From Gaeumannomyces sp. JS-464 (taxonomy: Eukaryota; Ascomycota; Sordariomycetes; Magnaporthales; Magnaporthaceae): a DNA stretch of 64,000 nucleotides. Shown here piece by piece: positions 11,755 through 24,446 of this stretch. The notes beneath the pieces are model-generated. The model ran no database searches and was not told where the DNA came from. It worked only from the letters and a program-made list of their open reading frames with translations. Positions within the stretch are counted from its first letter, which is position 1. Each line of letters opens with the position of its first letter. The stretch lies in the NCBI GenBank assembly GCA_002197995.1, contig NGZR01000002.1, positions 9,300,001-9,364,000 on the forward strand, read 5' to 3'. The position numbers and the translations under genes are program-made.

Positions 11755-14677
11755 CTAAGCCTTGAGGTACCGTATCCTGAAGGGCACCGTCTCAACGACG
11801 TCGTACTCGTCCGCCTTAGTCGCGTCACCAAAGACGCGGAGCGAACGCACAACAATCTTGTACACACCCGGCGGCGCGTACTCGCCAGTGTTGAGCAGGC
11901 CGTCCCAGGTGACCGAGAAGCGGTTGCGCGCCTGGTAGATGAGCGGGAACACGGCCGGCTGGCCCACCGTCTCGATGCCCAGGTTCATGGTGACGTTGGC
12001 CGACGCCTTGCCGCCGCACATGTCGATAGGCACGATGTCGGCGAGCACGCGCGGCGAGCCAAAGGCCAGGTTGACGGACAGACGCGGCTGCTCGACGCGC
12101 GACGCGTAGAGCGTGTTGTTGCCCTGGCCGCGCGGCGGGAGGATGAAGGTCTTATTGGCCGCGACAGGCGGGGGAGCAGGCGCGTCGTCGCCCGTGGGGT
12201 CCGTGGCCGGGCGGAAGCTGGCCAGGTACGTGTTGGCCGGGTCCAGGGTGGCGTGCGAGTGGATGCTGCCGTAGACGCCCATGTACGGGAGCGACAAGGC
12301 CGACCCGTCCGAGCCGTTGACGGCAAGGTAGCCCGAGTAGACGGCCAGGCGCTTGGCGTCGAGGCCTGCGGGCGGCGTGACCGTCAAGCCGACGAGCTTG
12401 CGGCCGCCGGGGGATGGTGAAGCTGGCCTCGCTAAAGACGATGCCGGCGTAGCTGGTCACAATCTCGTTGGGGAACGTGGCAGGGAAGATGGTGGTGGAG
12501 TCGGCAAACGTGTAGGCCGTGCCGGCGCCGCGGCTCGAAAGCGTGTACGTGATGGCGGCGCTGCCCGTGTTGCTGATGGTGAAGTTCTGCACCGGCTGGA
12601 AGTGGTCCGTGTCGTTGAAGGCGATGCTGCCGGCGCTGAGGAGCGTGGTGGCGTAGGCCGCATCGCTCGCCTGGATCAGGCCGGCGCCTTGCTGCACAAC
12701 GGGCGCGAGGTATGGCAGGGGGCCCCGAGCGTTGTTGAACATGCTCGGCTTGGCCGTCGAGGAGAGCAGGTTCTCGATGGTCCTGGGGTCCTTGGTGCCG
12801 CGGACGTTCATGATGAGCGCGTAGACGGCCGCGTCAGCGGGGCGGCCATCGAAGTGCCCGAGAGCGACGCGTAGGCACCCTTGGCGAGCGGGTAGGTAGA
12901 CAGGATGTTGCCTCCGGGGGCGCCCACCTGCGGCTTGACCTCGGCCTCGTACGTGGGGCCCCAGCTGGTGTAGTCGCTGGGGTAGCCGCCCGTCAGGTTG
13001 TTAGGCTGGACAACCAGGGACTTGGGGGCCGTGTTGGGGTCAGCCATGGCGGCCGTGACCTTCTTGCCAGCCTTCAGCGCCTCAACCCACGCGACACCAG
13101 TCGCCGCATCGACGGAAGCCGCGCCGCGAATGCCGGTGACGCTCGTGAGGTCCACGGCGGGGGCGCCGGCGGGGACGTTGTTGTAGTAGATGATGTAGCG
13201 GCCGCCCTTGGCAAGCACGTTAGTCGCCTTTTGGGTGAAGGTGCAGGTGCCGCGGCGCACGAGCACGATGAAGTTGCTCAGGTCGGGCGTGTCGGCCGGG
13301 GGGGTTGCAGGCGTTGGTGGATCGGTCGTGTCGAAGCCGACGGACCACAGAGGGCGGGTCACGCCGCTCCAGGCCGCGGGGGAGCCGGCAACGAAGCCAA
13401 AGGTGGCGTCGGCGCCGCCGTCGATGGTGTACTTGGCGTTGCTGAAAAGCGAGGGCGTGAGGGTGTTGTCGAAGGAGGCGATGGCCGTGACACGCTTGCC
13501 GTCAGCAGCATTGCTGGCGTAGAACAGCCCGTTGGCGCCCGAGTTGCCGGCCGAGACGATGCAGGGCACGCCCAGCTCGACGATCCTCGACACCACGACG
13601 GACCAAGCGTTCTCGGACCAGCCCGACGACCCACCAATCGAGGCTGTGATCAGGTCCGCTCCAGACTCGTAGGCCATGCCGTAGGCCTGGATCAAGACGT
13701 CGTCCTGGGCCCCGCCAGTGCAGCCAAACACGCGGTACATTCCCAGCGTTACGTCGGCCGCCGCGCCGACGATGCCGAAGGGGTTGTTGGTCTGGGCCGC
13801 GATGATGCCCGAGACGTCTACAAGAGCAAAATGCTGGTTAGTGTTTCGTGAAACCACGACAGAGAGCTCGGCGATGAGAGACATTACTGACGTGTTCCGT
13901 GGCCGCCGCAGTCCATGGGGTCGCGTCGGCACGGGGCGGTTCGATCCATTGTAGGCGTTGCCAACCAGATCGTACCCGAAGGAGACCAGGCACCCCGGTC
14001 CGAAGCAACCACCCAGGGCCGGGTGCTTGTAGTCGATCTAGAACAGAGGGGGTCTTTAGTCAGGTCAAAGCTCGCGAGTCGGGAGACCGTCCGGGAAACT
14101 GCATACCCCGCTGTCGATGACGGCAACCTTGATGCCCTTCCAGTGATGCCCTTGTCCCTGAGCTGGTTGACCTGCGTCATGACGTGGGGCGAGAAGGTAT
14201 CGTTGCCGGCAGCGCCCTGACGGCGCGTCAGCTCGCGCGACTGGTCGTCAGGCATGTTGCCAGCCCACTCGACCGTGTACTCGGGGATCGTGTACCGCCT
14301 GACAGGCCAGATGCGCTTGACCGCGGGCAAGGCGGCCACCTTCTCGGCCGTCTCCTCGACATGGTCCTTGTCGTGGAAGACGATGGACGCGCCCGTGAAG
14401 AGCTTGGACCTGAGGTCCATCTTCACCTCGGCGTCGGGTGCAATCGTTTGCTTGAACGCACCAGGATCCTAGGGGCGGCCACCAGGCCGTGCTGTCAGCA
14501 TCTCAGGGGATACGGCGCTGCCAGTATGGGACGGGGGCTTACATCGTGGCCATCTTCGTACTCGACGATGTAGGCACCGGGGACGATCGGGGCGGCAAGG
14601 CCCTCGGCGGGGTTGCTGGTCTTTTGGGCCGCGCAAGCAGCCGCAAAAAGCGACAGCACAGCAGCTCCGCGAACCAT
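11755..14677 (-). CDS. Secreted subtilisin-like serine protease (S8, Vpr-type)
   Basis: Extracellular endoprotease of about 900 aa. Exons on the minus strand are 14677-14543, 14468-14107, 14037-13892 and 13817-11755. Residues 1-17 form a signal peptide (MVRGAAVLSLFAAACAA). An I9-like propeptide follows. The catalytic triad is visible: Asp in VAVIDSG, His in GGHGTH, Ser in SGTSMAAP. A PA-type insert lies around IVLVRRGTCTFTQKA and an Fn3-like C-terminal region around FTISNTGSAA. The frame is broken at about 14140 (one base lost inside GITGKGIK), at 13925-13945 (just before MDCGGHGTH), at about 12830 (one base lost right after SMAAPLT) and at 12400-12410 (inside FTIP...GRKLVGL). All four lie in G/C-rich runs, and the flanking sequence is fully conserved, so I treat the gene as functional with sequence errors. 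Fungal homologues are annotated as minor extracellular protease Vpr. Confidence 0.88.
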
Positions 14678-16718
14678 GGTCAGTGGCTGTGTCAGCACGC
14701 AGCCTGTCTTGTATGATGACTACAAGGCTTGGGACGGCGGCAAGGCAACAAAGAGCCTCCGGGGAGAGCTGTAAACGAGCGTAGGAGCCTGACAACCGTT
14801 GCTGTCGCTGCCGGACCCAAGAGCAGCGGGCAAGGGACTCGGTGGCCGACATGGTAGTATAAATATGGCGGCTGGGCGTGGGCGTGGCTCGACTCCGGGA
14901 GATGTTGGCTGGTCCAAGGCGGGTACAGGCATGAAGCATTTGCATGCGCCGAGGGACATGGCGACAAGGGGAACTCGGCAATATCCACCTTCCATCTGAG
15001 GACTAGGCAAAAGTCTAGAGTACATAGAACCCCTGCGTGCAATGTCCCGGCGCGGCGGTGTGGAGAAACGGGGACGAGCAACAACCGGTTTACCCACAGG
15101 GACGGGCAACTGTGTATGTAGGGACGTGTAGTGCAAGGCGGGGGGCAGGCATCGACGCAGAGGGCCAAGGCTGCAGGCGCAGCTGTTGTGGTCGAGGGAT
15201 TGCGGGCCGGCCATGTCGATTCCCAGCGCAGGTAGCGAGAAGACGGTTGACGCTGCAACCGTGGGCATCAGCGACGACGGTGTGGGCTGGATGCTACCAT
15301 TGCAATTGCCGACGCGTCCGTTCCCAATTAAGCATGAATAGGCGGGAGGCCTTGCCCCGGGGCGATGATGAGGGCTTGCTTGACGCCTAGCGACTGTGTT
15401 CGTGTCGGTCTGTTCTATGCACTCAGTCTGTGCTCGTCACTCTGTTCTCCCCAGTTGCGCTGATATCGACAATGGAAAAATGGGCGGTGCAGCAGGCGCC
15501 GACCTGGATACCTGGTGCAGAGGAGCTTGCGCAGACGACCTCCCCGTTTGGGCAGTGGGTTGCGTCCAACACGAGCTAGCGCCAGGGGCAGGCCGCGTGC
15601 TGCTTCGGCCGATTCAACCGAACCCGTCGAGTCGCGCCCGTTGCGGTGGGAGAGACATCCCTGGAGGGGGCGGGCGAATGCGACGCGCAAGATTGGGGGT
15701 GGGCTGCAGCATTATGGGACCGCATGCGCGGATGGTGGAACAGGCGAAATGAGCCGGAGGCAGGGCAGGGCCGACGACCAGGAGACGGGGCGATTGCGAT
15801 TCGCGGTGCGAGGGTGGGCTATCTGCGAGGGCGTTGGAGCAGATTGTCAGTTTAGGTCTCGAAGATGCGGCCGGCAGAAATGAGGAATCCTGACTAGTGT
15901 GGAGGGCGACGCACCTCGCGTCAACTTCAACTGTAACTGTCGCTATCTGGGTAGCTCAAAAGACGTCCGCTGACGACGGCACTAGGTGCTGATGGGCTTC
16001 GGCAGCCGGGCTGCAAGCCCCCACACCCCGTGCCTTGGCTGACGACGCCACAAAGCTTCGCATCTTGGTGCTTGAAATGACGAGCGCAGGGGGCGGGTAG
16101 CATCTCGAGGGTCGGTTGACGGACGAAACAGGGCAGCCATCTCCGCGAGGGAGACGAGAGAGGCTCGGGAGAGTCATGTGCCTGGCAGACGGCAGAATAA
16201 AGTTTGGGAGCCGGGTGTGCCGTAAAAAGGAGGTCGGTTGAATGCGAGAGGGATCTGCATTGTCGATGTTGGGTCTCGGGAGATTGCGTCGACTGATTCA
16301 GCCGGATGGGCTCGCATTGGTGGTAGCCGTCAGGCTTTCGCACTTAGACTTTGATGAACTAGAGGGAGATGAGGGAAGATGCCAGGTTCGCAGCAGGTTT
16401 GGGCGGCAGGCGGGAATCGAAATGTGATTGGTGGAGGGCAGTCGCGCCGTCGTGTGCGGTGTTGGTGCGTGTTGGAGTTGTTGATCTTGAATCGCATGGA
16501 TTGACGAGTCTCGATTCATTCTGTCCAGCGACTCTTGGGTGCCGTGGGTGCCACAACGGCCGCCTAGGAGGTGCAGCCAATCAAGGTTTCGATAGTGGGT
16601 CTATTTGTTATTTATCTCTACCGTTATCTCCGTGCCACCGATTCAGTGCGGGTCCCTGCCTTATATCAGCAGCTCCTTGCTCAGCAGCACTGGACAACCA
16701 GGGGGATTTTTGAACGGG
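14678..16718. other. Upstream region of the subtilase, no supported gene
   Basis: About 2 kb. A TATAAATA-like element at 14858-14865 lies about 180 bp upstream of the subtilase ATG. Other frames here look random in composition. Confidence 0.45.
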
Positions 16719-16922
16719 TCAACTCTGGTCACCGCAGGCTCGAATTTTTCTGGCTCCTGCTGCACTTTTTCCCCACCAACCTACACTGCACTTTTCCCTA
16801 TCATCAATTCCCTGGGGCGCAACACGTGCGGTTGGCAATCCACGCTTGGAAGCAGGCATGAAGCTGGACAGCCCCATCATGAGGTGTCCGCAGGTAAACT
16901 GGTACACCACTCGTTGGCACAT
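16719..16922 (-). CDS. Possible small protein (67 aa) with CxxVxYQFTCGH N-terminus
   Basis: A short single-exon frame begins MCQRVVYQFTCGH and contains a segment with acidic and basic residues plus further Cys (DDREKCSVG). The Cys/His start resembles small uncharacterised fungal proteins that begin with a CxxV...CGH pattern. A TATAAAAG element lies about 65-72 bp upstream of the ATG, and the upstream sequence is otherwise non-coding. There is no domain assignment and no signal peptide. It could be part of a longer spliced gene or a chance frame; confidence is low. Confidence 0.35.
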   Translation of the reverse strand: MCQRVVYQFTCGHLMMGLSSFMPASKRGLPTARVAPQGIDDREKCSVGWWGKSAAGARKIRACGDQS

Positions 16923-16986
16923 CTCGTCGCTCCTTTTGATCCCGTCTTGCCGCCGCGGAGGCGTTCCATCTCGTGCAAAAACCCGG

Positions 16987-16994
16987 CTTTTATA
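16987..16994 (-). promoter_or_regulatory. TATA box candidate (TATAAAAG)
   Basis: Minus-strand TATAAAAG lies about 65-72 bp upstream of the ATG at 16922, at a plausible core-promoter distance for the small Cys-containing frame. Confidence 0.4.
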
Positions 16995-17338
16995 CTCTTC
17001 AGCTGGGCAGTGATTTTGGCTCGCACTGCTGCTGTGTCAGGGCCAGTGGCCACGACGACGAGCCTTGCCCCAGTGGACAATGGACGACTCTTGGTGAGCG
17101 AGCGTTTGCAGCCCCAACCTCCTTTCCACAGGCCCTTCCAGCCTCAGGGACCACTTCAAGGCAGCAAGCAACAATAGCATTCTCTCTTCACCCTAGCACA
17201 ATGTACTTCTCGACCGGCGCAGCTTCCATAAAGGCCGCAACGTGGACCCTCCCTACCGCCACCCTCTCGGCCACCTCTTCAAGCTCCTCCTCGTCCCCGC
17301 CCCCTGGCACCTTTTTTCTTCTCTCCATTCTATCATCA

Positions 17339-20300
17339 TCACATTGAACAACCCCACGGCGTGCTGGCATCGTACAGCCGCGTGTCGAACTGCGCCGCCT
17401 CGTCATGATGCTCGTCGTCGCAGTCGCCGCCCCTCTTGGGTGGCCGCAGCCGGTGCAAGCCGCCCAGCAGCGACTCCATCGAGTACACGCTGCCGATGTC
17501 GCCCAGGGGTGTTGCGTGCAGGAGCTCCTGCCCAACCCGCGGGTCTGCCCGCGTGCTTGCGCGCGACAGCACCACAAACTCGCGCCGCGAGCCCGTTGAC
17601 GGCGTCCACGTCTTGTCCTGCGCCGCCGCCGCCCCGGCGTAGATGTAGCCCGCCGCGAACCCGCGCTCGTTGAGGACACGCACTATGTGCATCGGCTGCC
17701 GCTGCTGCGGCCGCGGCTGCTTTCTGCCACTGTCGCTGTCGCCAGCCACCTGTGATGCCGGCTGGACACGGACCTTGTTTTCTAGCATAAAGTGCGCCGC
17801 CAGGGTCCGGAAGTGCAGCCGGTTCGGGTGCTTGGGCGAGAAGAACTGGTGGATCCTCCCGCCGTCACCCTCGGGTGCTGGATGCACCGGGTTCAGCCAC
17901 CTGCCGCCAGTGCGGCGCTCGTTGCAGTCCTGCGTCTCGTCCTCGTTTTCCGTGTCGGTGTAAGTCCACCCATCCTGCTCGTCCAGACACCAGCCTCCGT
18001 CGCACCTGTCCCGGACGTAGCCGTGGTTCGGATGCGGCAGCCCATTGAGCCGCAGATCGGGCCCCGTGAACCACGCGTCGTGCGCATCCTCCACCACGGG
18101 CGCCATGTTGCGCCACAACAGCGGCGAGCCCGCCTCCTCCGACATGGGCATCGTGCGCCCCTCGAGCCACGGGTACGCCGCCTGCCCCGTCCAGCCCAGC
18201 CAGCTCCAGCTCGGGAATATGGGCTCGCCTGACGCCGGGTCGAGACGCCGTAGCGTGTTGCCCAGCGGGCACCACATCAGCGCCGCGCTGAGCTCCGTCT
18301 CGGGCAGGCCGCCGGTGAAGGGGCCCCTAAAAGCCGGCTCCAGATGCCGCAGCAGGCCCATGACGGCGCGCTCGGCGTCCCGCGCGTCGCTGAGGTCGCG
18401 CGACGTGTAGGTCGACACGATGCGCGCGTACACGTCCATGTTGCTCGGCCGCGGGTCGAGGGCAGGGCCGGCGCCGAGGCTGCAGGCAAACATGATCTGA
18501 TCCAGCATGTGCATCGACTGGTCAGCTGCAGGTCCCGCGCTGCTACTGTCGTCGCCACCCCCGCCGCACCGAGGGCCGTTCTCGTCCTCGACGGTCTGTC
18601 CGTGCGGGCAGCACCACGTCAGACACTCGTCTGTGACGAGTAGCCTCCTGGGCGACAGGACCTGCTCCTGCAGCGTCCAAGCGCGGGTATCCCACTGGCT
18701 CTGGCCACGACCGGTGTTGTTGCTGCTGGGTGTGCTGCCATCTTTCTCGTCGTTTTCATCCTTGTCATCCTTCCCTGTGACTGGCGGCCCAGCCACCCTC
18801 GCATTGCAATGGTGTGGGCTCGACATGACGCTCCCAATCATGTGCCTGCCCACCATCTCGACGATCTGCCGGGTGTGCTTCCGTGTTCCAGGCTCCACGC
18901 CAGGCAGGCCGTGCGTGGCGTCGTCGCCGCAGCAGGCGCAGATGGTGAGGGCGCTGCCGCGGAATACGCGGCCCATGCCCGCGATCTGCGCCTCGACGTC
19001 GGCCGGGTCGTCGTGCAGGATGCAGAGCGCGTCGACCCACAGGTGGCGCTCGCCGATCTCGCGCACCAGCTTGACGACGTCCTGGATCGTGCGCGGCACC
19101 GAGTCCCAGAAGTGCAGCAGGCCCTTGGGGTGCCGCAGGGCCCGCTCGCTGGCCGCCCGAGCAGCAGCATCGAGCCCTGCGCCGCCGCCCCGCACACGTA
19201 GCTGAGCGCCACGTAGCGGTCGTCCTCGTGCAGGTCGACGAGGCACATCCGTTGCACGTCGATGACCCGTACGGGGTGCTGCTGGTCTCTCTTGTGCAGC
19301 GTAGAGTCTGCTCCACTGCTGCTATTGTTGTTGCTGCTACTGCACTGCTCGCACGCCCGAAGTCGGTCGCGCACCCAGTCGAGGTCCATTTCGCTCGGGC
19401 TCCTGAGCAGTCGGCCCGAGCACCCGGTTGTCAGGGGAGTTGCTGCTGGCCGTCCATAGACTCCTCTGCACCCGTCCCGATGGGGCGGATGGCCATGCTG
19501 CGCCGCGGCCACGACCCCGCCCGGACGTCGTCGCTTGAGAAAAAGAACAGCTCGGGCGAGTTGCGCGGCGTGGGCAGCCGGGCCGGACACAGGTAGTACG
19601 TGTCGTCCAGGAGCCCGACCAGGGTGCTCATCTGCTCCGCTGACCGCTCCTCGTCGCTCAGGTGCGCGGGGATGCCGGCGCTGGCGTCGTGCGCGATGAC
19701 GCGCGCCGCCAGCTGGCACAGGCGGCAGTTTGTGCGCGTCATCAGGTTGAGCAGCGTGCCCATGACAATGAAGTCGCGCGGCGGCGGCACGGCGTCGCTC
19801 TCGTCCTGCCGGAAGAGGGCGTCGAGGTCGATGTGCCGGCAGTTGAGGCACAGCGCTTGGAACGGCATCTCGAGCGCCCGCTCTCGTCCTCGGTGCTGGC
19901 CGCCGGCTTGCGGATGTACCAGAACGGCACCGTGTGTCGCGACGCCGAGTCGAACCGCCGGTTGAGGTTGACCTCGCTGGGTATGGCCCGGATGCTCCGC
20001 CCGGACACGGAGCTGCTGGCGGTGTGTCTGCTGCTGCTGCTGCTGCCGCTGCTGCTCCCCGTGGAGGACTCGGGCGTGCGGAGGCGGGTCCCGCTGCCGG
20101 CGCGGCTGTGGTGCCTCGACGGCTTGGAGAAGGTGGACAGGCTTGAGAGAGTGCCGAAGCTGCCGAGGAAGGGGATCGCGGAGCCGTTCGGCTCTGGTGT
20201 AAGCATTGTAGGGCTCTCGCACAGCCCGTTCTCCTCTTTTTCCGCCACTGTGTCTCCTCCGGCGCTGTCCTTCCTCGCTCCTGCCACCCTCGAAGAAGAG

Positions 20301-20893
20301 ATGGTCTGGCAGTCCTCTGGGATCGTCTCCTTGGACGTGAAGGACCACGGGCTGCGGAAGATGCTCCACGCGCCCGAACTGACTGGGCTGGCCTCGTCGA
20401 CTATGGACTCGGCCCGCGACATGGAGCCTGGCCGTGGGTCCTCTTCCTGTGCTGGCGACGCCGCCGCCGCCTTCTCTTCTTCGTCCTCGACCGGGGCTGG
20501 GAGGCGGAGTGGAGCAGTGGTGCCTCCGGTACGAACCCGGATCATGGGCCGCGGCTGGAGGATGCTGTCTGACACCTTGGCCGCCAGGCTGACATGGTCG
20601 GCCGTCAGGGCCGACAGGTTGGGGCAGGTCTGGGCACGCGTGATGCCCATCTTGATCTCAGGCTGCCGCTCCGGCACGGCCACCACCGACGTCTCGGTCA
20701 CGCTCTTGTGCGCGATGGCCAGGAAGGCCGAGACGGCCAGCTGGTGCTGCGCCGTGAGCGCGGTGGCCGACAGGTCTGAGATCGGGGACTCGGCAAACTC
20801 GACCGTCCGCGAGCCCTTACCCGACTTGCCAAAAGACAGCAGGTTGCGCAGCTTCCTGGTGGCGGGCGCCTTGGCGCTCCTCTGTGGAGGCAT
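17339..20893 (-). CDS. Large HET-domain (heterokaryon incompatibility) protein
   Basis: Reads as one long protein of about 1185 aa, from MPPQRSAKAP at 20893 to ...STPWGCSM at 17339. The first ~330 residues are Ser-rich and probably disordered. A conserved-looking region follows (FQALCLNCRHIDLDALF, then TNCRLCQLAARVI). The HET domain shows YVALSYVCG, LRHPKGLLHFWDSVP, RHLWVDALCILHDD, ALTICACCGDDATHGLPG and, after a variable insert, WDTRAWTLQEQVLSPRRLL. Three single-base losses are needed, near 19874-19880, near 19400-19445 and at 19155-19158 (a GGG run inside the HET domain). HET domains act in non-self recognition and can trigger cell death; the partner is unknown. The N-terminal start is uncertain because the frame is open to 21019, and an unrecognised intron or two adjacent genes cannot be excluded. 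Confidence 0.75.
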
Positions 20894-22834
20894 TCCTGGC
20901 GAGAGGTGGAATCGAGGTTGGGTGGGAAGCAAGAAGACGACGAGGGGCACGATGACGGGAACGTCGGGACGGGAGTGAAGAAATTGTGACGAGACGCACG
21001 GCAAAAAAACAACGCTCAACCCATCAAAACCCGGCTTTTAGACACGGCACGGCGACATGGACAGGGCGAGGTCCGAGAAAAATGTGCGGCTGGGAGATAT
21101 TAGCATTAAATTACATCATGGGCTTGGCTGGCGGACGCTTCACGAGAAGAGGGAGGGAGAGAAGAATGGATGGGTTCTCGAAAATCCGGGGAACCATGCG
21201 TTTTCAACTCGAATCCGGTCTGGCTTCTGGCTGCTTGGGCCGGCCAAGCAAACGCACGTCCAACACACAGACGCCTGCCAGACCGCCTCCACTCCAGCGG
21301 GCGGGCTGTACGAGATGGATGCATCCATGTTTTGCGTCATGCCACACCCGAGCGAGCAACGCACTCCTCCCACCGCCCCGGTAGAGAGCAGAGGGGCAGC
21401 AGACAGGCGACAGGCAGGCAGGAGACGAAAAAGTATCGGCGCGCCCCAGCTGCCAAGAAAACTCGGCGCAACGACAGCACTTCCCAACCCTGGCGCCATC
21501 TTAGCGGCAGGGCCGGTCGGCGCTTGGTGCGTGTTTGGATGCGAGCTAGCAGGCCCCAAACGGCGTCCCCATTGGGCTGCGGCCCCTGCTCGTCGCCCCT
21601 CTTGGATCTGGGAAGAGAAAGAGAGTAAAAAAAAAAATAAAAAAAAGCCTAAACGTTGGCTAGCTCAGCGCCCCCGCCCTGCTTCTCATGCAGGTCAACG
21701 GAGGCGTGAGATCGATGCGCTACGCGGGGCTAGCAGGGAAGGCGAGGAAGGTGTGGCGTCTTCCATCTGGCTTGCTGCTTGCTGGTCCGCTGTAAGAATA
21801 TCAATCATTCATCACACGTCCCGGGGAAACGTGAGCAGCAGCAGGATCGCGTGTTGATCTGAACGACGCCAGCCCACCAGCCCTAAGGTCAGTCAGCCAA
21901 GGATTTCCCGGCTTCCCGGGAGCCGGCCTCCCCTTGCTTCTTTGCGCTCCGTCATATCTCACCGACCGCTGCCCCGATCGATCGCATCCTTTTTTTCTTG
22001 GTTCCGCCTGATGTCACGATGGCGTTCGGCGTGGGAGCTTGGCCTGGTTTGTCGCATGCACAGCCCTTCTCCCCAAAACACCGGCCGGCCTTTTTTAAAC
22101 CATAATTTTTTTTTATCTGCTGTTCATTCACCGCGCACGCAATTTCGGCAGAGTACGTGCCTTGTCGCTGGGGCCGACGCCCGACTTTTAGCGCTGGTTG
22201 GAGGCATGGAACCCCGGTGCTGGACTCGCAGGCCGATGATGTCGGCAGATCTCCGTCGGGGCTGCTGAGGGCCTCCTTCGTGGCAAAGTAGAGGATGTTC
22301 TTTCATTTCTTTTATTATCTTTTCCTTATCTTGTTTTCTTTTCCCATTCCTCTTCTCTTCCCATTTCCTTTCATTTTCCCCCCTATTGCCGGCCTGCCGT
22401 GGGAAGGGGATGCCATATAAACAAACAATTCGGAGGCTTGATCCACGTTGCAGCGACTATAACGGGGTGTGCCAACTTTCCCCGGGGCGGGCAAGCCCAG
22501 CCCCTCCTCATTCACCTCACCGGACTAGCTGGCAATCTCTCCCCCGGCGCCAGAGATCGGACGGTGAAGGATTTGATAAGCATCAATGACACCGAAAGTC
22601 TGGAGCCAGAAGGATCCACTTGCAGGGTTGGGCCCGGGAGGTTCTCGCGCTATTGCAAACATCAGGTGACCTACCCTGACAGGTGTCCGGGATCTGCCAC
22701 GACGAAGGGGGTTTCCGAGGGAGGAAAAGCCATGCTCCAGTGGTCGGTGTGACGCGCAAATCGAGAAAAGCGATGATGATTTCAGCTAGTTCCATGCAAG
22801 ACTACAAGACTACTGTCAGTTGCCCCCAGACGCC
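20894..22834. other. Intergenic region with a pyrimidine-rich tract
   Basis: No supported gene in about 1.9 kb between the HET gene start and the 3' end of the dehydrogenase gene. It contains an A-rich stretch at about 21627-21648 and a nearly pure pyrimidine tract of about 90 bp at 22300-22387. Confidence 0.45.
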
Positions 22835-23903
22835 TCAAATCTTGTCCAAGGCCTTCTCAGTCCACTCCCACAACCTTGCCGCCTGCTCTGGGTCCCTTGC
22901 GACCTTGTCCTTGGCAACCAGGTCGTTGGCGAGCTGCCCAACCGGCATGTAAAACGCGCCGTTGACCATGTCGGCCCTCTTGCCCGCGGCCGCGGCCCAG
23001 AGCGAGTTGTGGCAGCCCTCTTCTGGCGTCAGGGTTGGGAGGCACAGCAGCGCCGTGCTCGTGGCTATGAATGCCCGGTCCCAGAACCCCAGGCTGCTGA
23101 TAAGCGACGTCGCTACAACACCCGGCTGAAGGACGACGGTCAGGATGGACGGGTGTCGGCGCGCCAGCTCGACGGCGTAGAGGAGGTTCGCGAACTTGCT
23201 TTGACTGGTGAACAAGGCGATGAGGACGGCCCTCGTCAGCATTATTTTGATGTTAGTGGCATGTGTGGCGCCCGGGACAAACGTACGAATAAGCTTGCCA
23301 GCGTCCCACAAAACCATCATACCCCTTGCCAAGCCGCGAGTACGTGATGCCGTCGCCGGGGTGGCCCCTCCAGGCCGTCGAGGTAAGTACGACGATGCGC
23401 ACGTCGGCCCCGGCAGCGCGGTCGTGGCCTCGAGCACGGGCAGCAGGTGGCGGAGCAGCATGGCGTGGCCGAGGTGGTTGGTGGCCATGTGGATCTCGTA
23501 GCCGTCGGGGCTGACGGCGGGGGGCACGGCCATGATCCCGGCGTTGCAGACGACGACGTCTAGCCGAGGGAGGGCGCCGGCGAGCGCGGACGCGGCCTCC
23601 TTGCACGCGGCCAGCGAGGCCAGGTCCAGCTGCACAAACGTGATCTGCACCGCCGCGTCGAGCGTGCGGACCTCGGAGATGAGAGAGCCGGCGGACTGGG
23701 CGCTGCGGCCGGTGAAGTAGATGTGCTCCGGCTTGTGCTTGGCCAGGTTCAGGACGGTGAGGCGCCCGATGCCGGCAGTGCCTGGAGGTTGGGTTTTAGC
23801 ATGTGGAGGGTGGTGACGAGGACAGAGTGCGCAGACCTCCGGTAACTAGGATCACTTTTCCTTGCAGCGAGGGGATGTCCGTGTCTGGGTTGAAGCCTGG
23901 CAT
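22835..23903 (-). CDS. Short-chain dehydrogenase/reductase (SDR)
   Basis: NAD(P)-dependent oxidoreductase of about 310 aa; substrate unknown. Exons are 23903-23837, 23781-23287 and 23204-22835. The Rossmann motif VTGGTAGIG spans the first intron. Further motifs are LDLAS and VVVCNAGI. The catalytic YxxxK motif is only restored by splicing out 23205-23286, which joins ...QAY to SQSKFANLLYA; a shorter acceptor would lose the Tyr. One base is missing at the CCCC run 23408-23411: with it, the chain reads LPGADVRIVVLTSTAWRG. The layout resembles WW-domain-oxidoreductase or retinol-dehydrogenase-like fungal SDRs. It is divergent from the DUF3425 transcription factor across 543 bp, so the two may share control. 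A minus-strand TATAAAAG is about 150 bp upstream. Confidence 0.88.
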
Positions 23904-24053
23904 CTTTTTTGCTGGAGTCGGGGCAACTTGGGTGATTCAGGGGTTCAGGGGCTTGAGGATCTCAGGGTTAGGGTAGTGGGGGCTCTGGATGATGCGGTGG
24001 TGATAAACGAAACCATAGAACTCGTCCAACTTTGCGAAAGACAGCTTGGTGGG

Positions 24054-24061
24054 CTTTTATA
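24054..24061 (-). promoter_or_regulatory. TATA box candidate (TATAAAAG) upstream of the SDR gene
   Basis: Minus-strand TATAAAAG lies about 151-158 bp upstream of the SDR ATG at 23903, within the 543 bp divergent region shared with the bZIP/DUF3425 gene. Nothing else is recognisable in that interval. Confidence 0.45.
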
Positions 24062-24446
24062 CAATTTTCCAAGCAGCCCGTTCAAGCATTCTTTGAGGAA
24101 TCCTGATCAGCCGGCGCTCTGAACGACTCCAGGCCACTCGCAGACATGAGTGACCTTCGAATCCCTGTGGTGGCCTCGCGATGCGCTATTCTTGATCAGG
24201 CCCTCCACCATAAGCCAACTGCATTCCCGGGCCGCCACAGGACTCCTGGATCCGGCGCTAAGCCTGATCAGGTCGACTTGGCATAAGCCAGACGCCCAAA
24301 AAGGACGGAGGACGGTAAGCCAGGTGCATAAGACTGGGACTCGTCCCATTCCAGTTGTTGATCAGACTTCGACTCCTGCTCATTCACTCCGACAAGACGC
24401 TGGATATCGGTCATTGCTTATCCCAAACCTCCAAAACGTCGAGGCT

